Of a stretch of 64,000 nt of DNA, positions 53,505 to 64,000 are shown in pieces. Under the pieces are notes generated by a model. That model worked only from the letters and a program-made list of their open reading frames with translations. It made no database searches and was not told the DNA's origin. The translations under genes and the position numbers were made by a program. The first letter of the stretch is position 1. Each line of letters opens with the position of its first letter. The stretch is taken from contig PVNU02000127.1 in NCBI GenBank assembly GCA_003013855.2, positions 3,534,001-3,598,000 of the forward strand. Direction: 5' to 3'. Origin of the DNA: Liriodendron chinense. Its lineage: Eukaryota; Streptophyta; Magnoliopsida; Magnoliales; Magnoliaceae.

Positions 53505-55132
53505 CATTAAACTATACTATGTAATAGTATTGTACATTGCATGAGATTTAGTAGTATACAACAACTCTACAACATATATTCCCACATCTGCCACTATAAG
53601 AGATACATCTCTTGATGTAGGGGTATATGATGACTTAACTCTAAATGCTCGTATAATCAGGTTGAAGAGATTCAAGCAATAAAATTAATCAACTAAGTAC
53701 CTCCAATCAAAGGGAATAAGCAAACTTCAACAAGGAGATGAAATCAACCCAGTAGAATCATACCCCTTAGCATAAAATCACATAAACAGTAAAAGGGAGG
53801 GCCTAGGGATATGAGGATATCCCTAAATTTAGCATAGACCAACCACATTCATGTTTGAATCCTATTCGCTGGACTAGTCATCCCTCTTCTACCGTTCATA
53901 TCAAAAGGGGAAGATGTGGGGAAGAAGGAAAGAGTGAAAATGAATAGGAGAGTTCAAGATGAAAGAAACACAAATTACCTTCTCACGCACGTTGAAGATT
54001 TAAGAAGAAAGAAACATGAAATCCGGGGTGGAATCCTCAACACCTGATGGCTAATCCTGAAACCCTAGTCTCTTTAGCAGAAGAGAAAGAAAGCATCCGT
54101 TTTTTTCATTCATTCACTAATAACTAAAATTAGGGTTTCTCACAGGTATATAAGCCACGAAAATACTAAAGTACCTAAAAACAAGAAAAGGAACAGAAAA
54201 ACGCCTAAAACTAAACAACGACACTAAAGTGCCTAAAAATAAGAAAAAAGAACAGAAAGTGCCTAAAAACTAAATCCGCTCTACGGACTTGCAGTCATGA
54301 TGCTCCTGCGGTCCTGCAACTCGCGTACTCGTAGTGCTTCAGAAAATGAGTCCAATGGGCCCGGCATCCATCCACATCAACTCCTATGCTCCGTTACTCT
54401 GTCGGCGACGCCTCCTCTTTTGGTACACTCTAAGGGGTGCACCAGTGATCTCCTCATCATCTTTGTTCTTTAGTTTGCGTAACATTTAATTATTTTTTAT
54501 AAATTTTTACATAGTATTGTCATAGTAACACCTAAGTACAACTATTTGCTGTAGAGCTGGATGATTTTCCCTTTTCACTTGGTGCTAGGAAAATCACCCT
54601 AGTATTTGTTCCATCCGTCAGTGAGGTTGTTGAATAGACACTTCTTTTGGGGGGAGTAATTAGCTTGCTTGAGTTTCATTTGAGGAGTCCCATCGTCGGA
54701 TCACTTCTCATCCAATTAATGCTGCCATGACTTACCAAGTCCTTTTACACCACGAGTTTGTCAGGCAGGGCGCCCTGTTGAATATGTTTTACCTCATACG
54801 CAGGTCTTCTACTCACCAGGGGAGCCACATAAGTACATTGGATGTAGGCTGCTGGTTATCCATTTCCTAACCATCCATTTTTCATACACGTGTAGCCCAC
54901 TTGATGAGTGGGACGACCAGGTTATGGACCAAGAAATATTAACAGTATGCTCCCTAATGAAGGGCCCTGATCTCATGCATGTGTGCATCAGTGTGTGTCG
55001 CCATGTGCAGGATGCTTATGCTTGGTGCCCACTGTGCAGCTGCAAATAGTTTTGCATTGGAAAAGACTGATGCTTTGGTAATAATAATATCAGCAAAACA
55101 GGAATGGCAAATCACCCTCTCCCACTGGCCAC
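53503..55132. other. Gene-free stretch
   Basis: No gene supported. 53600-54480 has an AACCCTAGTCTC leader-like part and a repeated GTGCCTAAAAA(C/T)AAG(A/G)A word (54170-54260), reminiscent of an LTR or element fragment, but no boundaries were found. Confidence 0.35.
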
Positions 55133-55792
55133 TAGGGGTGGCAATGGGCTGGGCTGCCTGGCCCTGACCCAGCATTGAAGGGCCACCAAACTTGGCCTGA
55201 GGGCTGGGCTAGGGCTTGAAATCTAGCCCCGGTGTTCGGGCTGGGCTGTCTTAGGGCCAGTGATGAATATCCCGGCCTGTTTCCCGGGTGTACACTATAT
55301 AGTTCCTGGGTATTAGTAACTTCTCCTATAGAATATGTATACTGGTGTATGTAATAATATGAAGACCTTTAATTCTCTGGTAGTGTGGTGGATGATACAC
55401 GTGCACTTATAAACTGTCCAAATTGTGGACCCAACTTTACATCGTGAACTGTATATTGATGCATGAATTTAATTCCATGCATGTTGTAGATACTCGGCTG
55501 GGGCATATGCTTGGTTGATGAATAATCTTATTTGACACAGGTTTGCCGTAGAAAAACTTTGATTCTTTGGAAGATCATGATGGTTTATAAACACGCACTC
55601 ATCAGTTGTACAAGTAGCATATATGTAATTTATCTTTAATTTATAGGTCTGGCCTTGGCCTGTCCTATCCCAGCCCTAGCCCGATCCAGCCCAAGGCGAC
55701 GGCTAGAGCTGGGGGTCTCTTTAGCCCATTAGCGCATGCCCTGGGTGAGGGCTAGCTTCGGTCCGCCCTAGCCCAGCCTATCGCCACCCCTA
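55133..55792. mobile_element. hAT-like element with TAGGGGTGGCAATGGGC ends
   Basis: TAGGGGTGGCAATGGGCTGG is mirrored by CCAGCCTATCGCCACCCCTA. Subterminal parts are rich in GGGCTGGGC and CTAGCCC. About 55300-55620 is a nested copy of repeat family R1 (GATGATACACGTGCACTTAT). The flanking 8-mers (CTGGCCAC, ATTCCCAT) do not match convincingly. No coding capacity. Confidence 0.65.
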
Positions 55793-57135
55793 ATTCCCAT
55801 CCTTTACAAGGGTTATTGTCATCCAAACACCAAAAAGCAGTTAGAAACCAGAAATGTCATCTTAGCTTTTATTTATTCTAGTAGATGGGTACTTGAGAAG
55901 GTCAATATTTTGATATTGTTGAAGCTTTTCTGTTTAAGTTGTCAAATCTGTTTTGCTATATAAGAAGATTATCAAATCTTCTCAATAAATAATAAATACA
56001 AAGATTATCAAAATGTGTTATATGCACATATTTTGGTAATATCTACAGATCCTTTTATGTACTCCTCCCACATCCTGTTCTTTCTACTTCTCCCACTTTG
56101 ACAAGGACCGAGATGGCTAGTGGTTTATCGTGTTGTCTCCTTGGATTGTGGCTATTGCAAGCTCATGACCTGAGCTTCATGAAGCAACTTGTGTGTAAAT
56201 TCTGGGGTGAACTTTTCCAAATCCTACCTCAGTTGCATGAATGAATGTGTTGATAGGCACAGCATCAAACTGTTTTATTCGATATACTTCTTTTAGTGTG
56301 CATTAGAATGTAATATCCTGCTGGATCAATTTCCTTGAAAATACTGAAAAAACCAGCCACCAGACTTATAGTTGTACCAGGAGTTTGGTTGACAAAAATT
56401 GCACTGACTCTCGTTGCAAGTCCCTGAAAACTAGGTAGTAGTAAAAAAAAAAAAAAACTCATTCACTGTGCCATAATGGGGCACTTTCTGCTACCTGTTT
56501 ACAAATGCATCTATCCGTTTGTGTCTGTTGTTCCGACTCATAAAACTTGGTCTGAGGTAACCTTCTATCTTGTATGTGATATATTTCATGGGATCAGGGC
56601 CTTTCATGAGACAAAGTGCGCAGCTCTACCATTTGGCCTACATGCTGATGTAGGACTTCTTTTACCATGCAACCAGACTCGTTCATCTCATCACCTGGTC
56701 AGCTTCTACCTGTACATTGTTCTTGTATGTCTACATGTAAGAAATGCTGCGGTGATCTGCACAAGGACGATTGAAGAGGTGATTTGCATCACATGTGCTA
56801 ACTGGCCATATGTGATTGAGATTTAGGCCATTCATCAGCTCGGGGCATTGAGCATGCCATGCCCTGGTCCAGCTAAAAAAATCAGGCCAGTCCACTGATC
56901 CAGTGGGGCACATGTTTTTTTTTTTTTTTTTTTAATAAAAGTAATGATTATAATAAAAAAATTAGTGGTCTACATCTGACATACATGTGTGGCCCACCTG
57001 ATGAGTGAAACCCGCCTATTTTTGGCCTAGGGCATTTCACGGGGGACCTACCTGATGAATTGCCTGGATCTTTGCTTACATGTGCCAATTGGCTGCATAG
57101 TGCTGCTTCTGCCCATTCTTGTGAATATGGCCTTA
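55793..57135. other. Gene-free stretch
   Basis: A 116-codon frame at 56476-56826 (plus) has no recognisable domain and atypical composition; I do not call it. A 19-base T run lies at 56914-56932. Confidence 0.35.
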
Positions 57136-57300
57136 GGGTTTGTTTGGCAGATGCATTGATTATAATTATGTGTTAGAGATTGTAATTGGTGGGTTTCAAG
57201 ATTATTTTAATCTTACCAACGACACATATGGTCTCTAATTCATAATTATGATTAACTAAAATGAGATGAACTCATTTTTAGGCGTCTACCAAACAGGCCC
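57136..57300. mobile_element. Short MITE with GTTTGTTTGGCAGA ends
   Basis: GGGTTTGTTTGGCAGATGC mirrors GCGTCTACCAAACAGGCCC; TAATTATG words are mirrored near the centre. A left-hand TTA precedes it, but the right flank is ACA, so a Harbinger-type duplication is not confirmed. Confidence 0.55.
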
Positions 57301-59307
57301 ACAGTGCACAAGTTTTTTAATTTGCAATTCCCATCCACAGTCTAGCCAGGGATATACATTCATCCAACACTACAGCACAAAGGACGCACTTGTTTTAGTT
57401 TAAAATGTTATTGCACTATTGCATTGCATGTTATTGACACCAGTCCTCCCCATGAGCAAAAACATATAGCTTAGGTGATGGTGTGTTTGGAAGTTACCAA
57501 GTCTGCATCCAACCCAATTGCTGGAAATGGCCGTTTACTGATATTTGCCCAGCTCGCATTTTTTGAGCCGGTTTTATGGTCAAAAGAGGTAAGCATGCTT
57601 CCTTATTTTGAATAGCCCTCTACCAAATGTTTTGAAATTATAGGCACCATTATAGCAAAATACTATTTTGAGTGTGTTTGCAAAGTGGATTTAGCCATGC
57701 AGCCCTCAGCCACCAGATCAGACCCTGTCATAAGTCATATGTGGTCAGCAGTAGCATTTCAGTTGTGAGATTTATTTGATGAGTAGGTAAGATGCAAGTC
57801 AAGGGCAGGGCAGCTTCTATATCCGCAGTGTAAGATGTAAAATCATGGAAGCACAGCTCCTCGAGCAGTAGTGTAGCACCCCTATAACATAACATTTCTA
57901 TTTTGGGCGTGGTGCCCATTTGCTTGCCTAACTGTGCCAGTTGATATGTTTTCGTTGTGACAGTGATGATGATGAGTTCTATTGTCTTCGTTATGAACAG
58001 ATTTCTGATGGATGGTTGGAGATAGCCCATGGTTTGCACCCTCTGGTTATTCTTACATGGTCCTGCCGAATCATGGTCCTGCCTGATCAGGAAGTGTGCG
58101 CTGTGGTAATGTAATCCCTGTTAGAGGCCCTGCAGTCCAAGTGCATTTGAAAATCCAAATAGTAGATAGCTTTGACGGTGATTGGGCTTGTGCGGCCCGC
58201 ATGGAACACTGTAGTTGTATCGGAAGCCATCAATGGGGGAGGCCCATATTGATTGTTGTCTTTGTTGCTTTACCTATTTTGCCAATCTGTATGTAATTCT
58301 AGGGAATGTGATCTGAACAGCATATGGTTTTTCTTTTTCTTTTTTGGCAATCACTCCTGCCCCAAGTAGCAGTGTACATCATATTCATTGCTGGTAGAGG
58401 AATTGGAAGGTCCTGATGAATTAGAACCGGATGCATCCATTTTTCTCAAGTGGGACCCATGTGGTGATCCAGACTGTTGATAACATTGGTCCCACCGTGG
58501 ATGGACGATGTTACCGGAATCCATCTGAATGACCGTTGCTGTGATCCCCTGAGACATGGGCCTTTAGATGTACAAACTGGTATATGAAGAGATTTCGATG
58601 CAGGGTGACCTTATAATTCCAGTTTCAAGGCACGCTCCATTTTTCAGTTCAACATAAATAAATAAATGAAGGGAGAGCCTCGTGTGAGGAGAGATGCTTC
58701 ACACGTGGCAGTAGGCACGTGGGAGCATCTTTGTTGCATCCAGCACATTATCAGTCCTGGATGGAGCTTGGCGTTATCTAAATCTTTTTTGACCTATGTG
58801 GGTCCTAATCTGGGGAGACGAGAAGCTACTCGTCTGTCGGGTTCTTCTCATTGCCCCGATCCTCTAATCGGGTGCGCCAGATATTGGAACAAATAAATGG
58901 TTACAAATGAATATGGGTGTTTTTTGTCATTTAAAAAACGAGAGATGGAATGTAGTATAATCGAGAGTGAGAAAATTTTAACCCTGGGTAGTTTGGTCTA
59001 ATTAAGACCTGAAGATAACTAAGGAAGGTCCGTTTGTTAACACTTAAAATAGTTATTTAATATAGAATTGAGAAAATAATTTTTGTAAGTGTTGTTTGTT
59101 AACACTGAATTTGGAAAGCGCTCCGTGATTATCTATTGATTTTTTTTGGCAACGGTGGTCTTACTTAATGGTGAATACGGAATGTGTTCTGTGAATTTTC
59201 TATAAAGTAAATAAATTTGCTTTCAAAATTACCCTCTCACAATTGCAACGGAGAGTTCTCTCACCATTGCGTAATGCATAACCCAACTTACATGTGCAAC
59301 TTCTCTA
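57301..59307. other. Gene-free stretch
   Basis: No gene supported; the frames at 57728-58039, 58096-58296 and 58666-58896 show no known motifs. 58480-58550 carries a CACCGTGGATGGACGATG word typical of MITE arms. Confidence 0.35.
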
Positions 59308-59735
59308 GCTCCATCATGATTTATGTGTTAGATCAACACTGTCCAACAACTTTTTCAAATAATTCTAGAGCATGGGCTAAAAAATGAGGCATATACAAAG
59401 CTCAAGTGAACCACACCATAGAAATCGGCAAGAATTGAATGACTATCGTTGAAACCTTCCTAGGGTCTAATATGAGGTTTATTTTCCATCTAACCTCTTC
59501 ATTAGGTCACACATACGTGGATGAAGGGAAAACACAAATATCAGATTGATCAGAGCCTTCATGCGGCCCTAAGAAGTTTTCAATGGTAGGCACCCAATTT
59601 CTACTATTTCCTATAGTGCGGCCCACTTGAGCCTTACGTCTACTTCTTTTTTTGTCTTATGCCCCAAAATAATATGAAAAAAATGAATGGATGGTATGGA
59701 TGAAACATATACATTATGTAGGCCCAACAAAGACA
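59308..59735. mobile_element. Hairpin MITE, family A
   Basis: CTCCATCATGATTTATGTG on the left mirrors ACATATACATTATGTAGGCC on the right. AACCACACCATAGAAATCGG, CACAAATATCAGATTGATC and CTATAGTGCGGCCCACTTGA follow the family order. Confidence 0.6.
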
Positions 59736-59819
59736 TTCATCTCCCGCCTCAAACCCTCTTCTATGGATCCCATGCGGATTGCCAACCCGCACTCATAAAA
59801 GAGCAAGCTACTAGCCAAT

Positions 59820-60255
59820 GCTATGTGTGCCCCATCATGATATATGTGTTTTATCTACACTGTTCATCCATTTTTTGAATTAAAATTAGTACATTCGAGA
59901 AAAAATTAGACATATCCAAAACTCAAGTGTGCTCACGAGAGGAAATAGTGGGGATTACTTACCACCGTTGGAATATTTGTATGGCAACAAAAGTTTCATA
60001 TCATGTTAAGATTTTGGTGTTTTCATTTCATCCTAGTGTGAATGAACTTATAAACGGTTTAGATGGCCCATAAATAACAAGGTGAGGCTAGGAAGATTTC
60101 AACGGTAGAAAAATCTTTCCCCAGTTTTCCCTCTCTTTGTGGCCCACTTGAGCTCTGGATCCACCTCATTTTTGTTCAAAGTCCTAAATTTATATAGAAA
60201 AAATAAAAGACCGGGGTGGATTTCTCACAAACATCACAGTGGCCCACCTTGCAAT
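59820..60255. mobile_element. Hairpin MITE, family B
   Basis: The left arm GTGCCCCATCATGATATATG and the right arm GGGTGGATTTCTCACAAAC with GGCCCACCTTGCAATCC bracket a centre with TGAACTTATAAACGGTTTAG. The left arm has A-type text and the right arm B-type text, so the copy may be a hybrid. Confidence 0.5.
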
Positions 60256-60337
60256 CCGCGGAACTGCCTTTGACAGGAAATCCGCGCATCAAGAACCCAT
60301 CCGAACAAACTCGATTGTAGTGGATTTCTTTCGATTG

Positions 60338-60819
60338 CCTTGCGCAAGTTCCTGCGCTGGGAACCTAGGTGGGGTCCACAGTGATGTTTCTGATAAATCC
60401 ACCCCGTCCATCCATTTTGAGAGCTCATTTTAGGACATGAAACAAAAAATTAGCCGGATCCAGGACTAAAGTGGGCCTCACTAAAGGAAAATGTGGGTAG
60501 GGAAATTACTACCATTGAAACCTCCGAGGGGTCCACAGTGATGTTTATATGACATCCATACCATTCATAACGTCACTACTACTAGAATGAACTGGAAACA
60601 CAAATATTATCCTGATTCAAAACTCCTGTGCCTCCACAAATATTTCAACTATGGACGTTCAATCCTCATGTTTTTGGCCCACTTGTCTTGGATCCGGTTC
60701 ATTTTTGTTCTCATGTCCTAAAATGAGCTCCCAAAACGGATGGACGGGGTGGATTTATTAAAAAACATCACTATGGGCCCCACCTTGGTTCCCAGCATTG
60801 GAACTTCCCGCGCAAGGCT
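60338..60819. mobile_element. Palindromic MITE, family B, with GCGCAAG ends
   Basis: CTTGCGCAAGTTCCTGCGCT and GGGAACCTAGGTGGGG are mirrored by CCCCACCTTGGTTCCCAGC and GGAACTTCCCGCGCAAGG. The arms have ATAAATCCACCCCGTCCATC against GATGGACGGGGTGGATTTAT. Confidence 0.7.
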
Positions 60820-60826
60820 TTTGCAG

Positions 60827-61429
60827 TAGGGCTCTCAATGAAGCGGGTCAGATCTGAGATCTGATTCGCTCCGAATTCGTATAATGCGGATTTGGATCTT
60901 AAAATAGGTCCGATTAGTTAAATGGACCGGATTTGGATCTTAAAATAGGTTCGATTACTCAAATGGACCGGATTTGGATTCACAGGAACATATCCGAGTT
61001 TGATCCGAATCCGATTAAGATCCGACTCATTGTCACCTTACTGTATATGTTATATTCATGCTGGCCATCCATTTTACAGATTATTTTAGGCCATGTCTCA
61101 AAATTGAGACATGCCACTCTTAGGTCCATCATACCACAGTAAATAGTGGGATTTGCATCATTTTTCTACTAAATTAAATATATTATATTATATATTTTAT
61201 ATTATATATTTTTTTAGATTTGTAATGGGGGTGGATTCGGACCTAGATCCAACTCGAATCCGATAATTATATGGATCTTAGATCGGAAATGGATCTAACA
61301 ATTTATAAATGGATCGGATATGGATATCACCTTTTGGATCCGAGTCGGATCCGAATCCGTCTATAGATATACGAACTTGAAGCTGCATCCAACTAGATTT
61401 GATCCAGATCTAACCCATTGAGAGCCCTA
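60827..61429. mobile_element. hAT-like element with TAGGGCTCTCAATG ends
   Basis: TAGGGCTCTCAATG is mirrored exactly by CATTGAGAGCCCTA. The adjacent AGCGGGTCAGATCTGAG and CCAGATCTAACC parts also mirror. Subterminal text repeats GGATTTGGATCTTAAAATAG and CGGATCCGAATCCG. Flanks TTTTGCAG and TTTCATAG agree at five of eight. A fragment of a family A arm is nested near 61040-61150. Confidence 0.65.
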
Positions 61430-61470
61430 TTTCATAGGAAATCCGTGTCCGATTGCATCCTTCCACCACC

Positions 61471-62024
61471 GGACGCGGATTAGCTACCGACAGGTTGAGT
61501 AGCCATCTCGCTATTGAAGTGACATCACCAACTTATGTGGGCCCCACCGTAATGTATGTGTTGTATCTACACTGTTTATCCGTTTGGAGAGAACATTTTA
61601 GGGAATGAGACGAAGATTGAGGCAGATCCAAAGATCAAGTGGACCCCACCAAAGAAAACAGTGGGGATAGTGACATGACTGTTGAAACCTTCCTAAGGCT
61701 CACCAACTCACCATATTGTTTATTGAAATCCAACTTGTTCATAAGTTCACACAGACATGGAAGAAGGGAAAACACAAATATCAGCTTGATCAAAAACTTC
61801 TGTGGCTCCAAGAAGTTTTTAATGGTAAGAGATCAATCCCCACTGTTTTCTTTGTTGAGATCCCCTTGAGATTTGGATCTTCCTCATTCTTTGGATCTTG
61901 CCCTAAAATGATCTCTCCAACAGTGCGGATACAACACATACATCACAGTGGGGCCCACAAAAGTTGGTGACATTACTTCAATAGTGAGATGGCTACTCAA
62001 CCAATCAATAGCTAATCCATGTCC
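61471..62024. mobile_element. Full-length palindromic MITE, family A, Mutator-type
   Basis: GGACGCGGATTAGCTACCGA to ATCAATAGCTAATCCATGTCC, 554 bp. Flanks TCCACCACC (61462-61470) and TCCACCATT (62025-62033) share seven of nine bases. The stem continues inward (GACATCACCAACTTATGTGG against CCACAAAAGTTGGTGACATT). Closest relative of 8041-8599. Confidence 0.78.
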
Positions 62025-62079
62025 TCCACCATTTGGCAGAAGTGGGTTGCATCCTTCCACTGCCTGGACGTTAGGTATG

Positions 62080-62545
62080 ACTTTGTGAGGCCCATCATGA
62101 TGTAAGAATTTTATCCATGCTATCCATCTCTTCTCAGATCATTTTACAGCATGATCTCAAAAAATGAAGCAAGTCCATGACTCAAGTGGACCACACTAAA
62201 GGAAGCAGTAGTGATAATGACACCTACCGTTGAAATAATATGGAAGACTATTAAAAACTTTTTGTAGCCCGCAAAAGTTTTGGATCAAGCTAATCTTTAT
62301 ATTTTCCCTTCATCTAGATCTTCTTGAAATTATCAACAGCTTGGATTGCAAAACAACATTACCCTTAACCTTACAATGGGCTCTTTGGATTTCTAATTGT
62401 GGGGCACTTAATCACCATTGTTTCCAGTGGTACAATCCATTGGATATGCATAATTTTTTGTCCAATGTCTTCAAATTGGTTGGAGAAACAGATGGATGAC
62501 ATGAATATACAAAATATCATCCATGTGGGCTATATCGTAATGATC
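62080..62545. mobile_element. Hairpin MITE, family A, diverged
   Basis: GAGGCCCATCATGATGTAAG on the left; AGATGGATGACATGAATATA and CATCCATGTGGGCTATATCG on the right. The centre keeps GTTTTGGATCAAGCTAATC. Confidence 0.5.
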
Positions 62546-63431
62546 GATACTGGTTGATTTTTTTATATGTTTTTATGAACAATGATATTTTAATTTTATA
62601 TTAAGTACTTTAGTTTATTTGAATTAAATGGATGTTAACTTAATGATTTTATTTTCATTTAATAAAAAAAACCTTTCATAATGCATGCCATCTCCAAACA
62701 AGAGATATGGGTAAATATGTCAAGTTAATAGATTTCGGCCATTTCAAACGTTTGTTAACAAACAGGTTGTTTTTGATTCAGTAATTAATTTTCAGACTTC
62801 GGCAACAATTATCAAACATATTTTTAGACTTCAGATCCAAATCTCAGATTTAGATTCCAGATTCAGGCTTCAGACTTCAGATTTAATAAACTGGCCCTAA
62901 CTCTTTCTAAAAAAAAACTCTGGAATATACAATAATAGTTGTGATCACCCACAGTGGTGGTGTACATCTCTCCTCTCTTCCCACGACCTTACCAAAATTA
63001 ACACCCCGTGGGTAGAAGTGAAGACGACACAACACCACATGAGTTCAAAACATAGTCGTAGGATTATGAACGTCGTTTTGGGAAAAATTCGAGATGTAAA
63101 GGACAAAAGTAAAAAAGAGTTTTCTACCCTTTTTCGAGTCATAAACCCCGTTTAACTTGATTCGTACAGAAAGAAACTTTTTTATTTGTGAAAAATAAGG
63201 GGTTTTACCCCCACTAAATTTTTATCTTTAACTATCAATGATGGTGATTATGTTAGCTCGTTTGTCATCTTCTTAAGTCATTTCTGTCTAATTAAATATA
63301 CCTCTTCTGAACTTTTCTTTCCTAGAATCACCCCGTTTTGTCACTCTAATTGATCAAATAAAAGAGTAAAAAAAAAAAAAACCCATTCATGTGTGTGAGG
63401 TGACAATCTTGGGGCGTACAGAAAGAAACTT
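62546..63431. other. Gene-free AT-rich stretch
   Basis: No gene supported. A short cluster of TTCAGACTTCAGAT-type repeats lies at 62800-62885. GTACAGAAAGAAACTT occurs here (63163) and again at the start of the tandem array (63417). Confidence 0.35.
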
Positions 63432-64000
63432 AAAATAAACACTTTTTATTCCCCAAAATGGGGGTGATTTAAAAATAGAAATTGATAGTTACTACCACTA
63501 ATACAATCGAGCAAACAGTAGAAGAATTCAGTAAAGACAGATTAATTTATATGGAGAAGACTTGAAAAGAAAGGATCTTAGAGGGGCAAAACAGTGAGAT
63601 TAACTCGTTTATTTTCTCTTTTTTTTTTTTTTGGGTAAGTACACACACTCCACTGTTAGAACCCCGCATGTCTTTCTTTGAAAAAATAAACACTTTTTAT
63701 TCCCCAAAATGGGGGTGATTTAAAAATAGAAATTGATAGTTACTACCACTAATACAATCGAGCAAACAGTAGAAGAATTCAGTAAAGACAGATTAATTTA
63801 TATGGAGAAGACTTGAAAAGAAAGGATCTTAGAGGGGCAAAACAGTGAGATTAACTCGTTTATTTTCTCTTTTTTTTTTTTTGGGTAAGTACACACACTC
63901 CACTGTTAGAACCCCGCATGTCTTTCTTTGAAAAAATAAACACTTTTTATTCCCCAAAATGGGGGTGATTTAAAAATAGAAATTGATAGTTACTACCACT
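63432..64000. repeat. Tandem repeat, unit 250-251 bp, running off the window
   Basis: CACTTTTTATTCCCCAAAAT starts at 63440, 63691 and 63941. The two complete units are identical except for one T in a T run (14 versus 13). The third unit is cut by the window end. The unit is AT-rich, with no reading frame. Confidence 0.95.

Noticed and set aside
56476..56826. 116-codon frame with possible hydrophobic segments
   Set aside because: No recognisable family, no splice or promoter context, and length is compatible with chance in a 64-kb window.
59016..62899. Possible long TIR pair, GGTCCGTTTGTTAACA and TTTAATAAACTGGCCC
   Set aside because: Only weak similarity and no consistent target duplication.

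Overview
The window looks like nuclear DNA of a flowering plant: about 45 kb of nested transposable elements, then one intact intron-containing gene, then more repeats. Dozens of hairpin elements built on the phrase GGGCCCACCATGATGTATG with a TCCACACCGTCCATCCA follow-on suggest, from memory and with low to moderate confidence, a magnoliid-type genome. There is no bacterial, organellar or viral gene organisation.

Layout. 1-2.7 kb holds a truncated Ty3/gypsy LTR element with a 48-bp tandem array in its LTR. 3-17.5 kb is a mosaic of palindromic MITEs, an hAT-like element (5473-6482), a Mutator-like element with a perfect 9-bp target duplication (7808-9324) and two elements nested in it, and microsatellites. 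17528-19898 is a rearranged LTR element whose two LTR-derived ends face each other as an inverted repeat, yet it is flanked by a perfect 5-bp duplication (GACCC). 22678-23728 is a Harbinger-like element carrying a minisatellite. 24164-34317 is a nearly complete Ty3/gypsy element of Tat type on the minus strand. Its gag-pol runs right to left (33565 to 27947). An antisense, spliced extra gene (Transposase_28 domain plus coiled coil) runs left to right (25320 to 27632). The LTRs are almost identical, but both coding units contain in-frame stop codons.

38.3-40.0 kb is a decayed Ty1/copia remnant. 40.4-48.3 kb is again nested DNA transposons: hAT-like elements at 42184-45237 and 45276-45855, a solo LTR at 46241-46871 inserted in a hairpin MITE, and microsatellite-edged MITEs. 

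The only gene with clear host function is a bromodomain/NET (BET-type) transcription regulator of the plant GTE family, closest to GTE4. It is on the plus strand with four coding exons between 48736 and 51989, encoding 603 aa. Its start codon lies among three overlapping ATGs in three frames. 52-59 kb holds no gene that I can support. 59.3-62.5 kb is another run of hairpin MITEs and an hAT-like element. The window ends inside a near-perfect 250-bp tandem repeat.

All boundaries, splice sites and target duplications were read by eye. No alignment, database search or transcript evidence was available.
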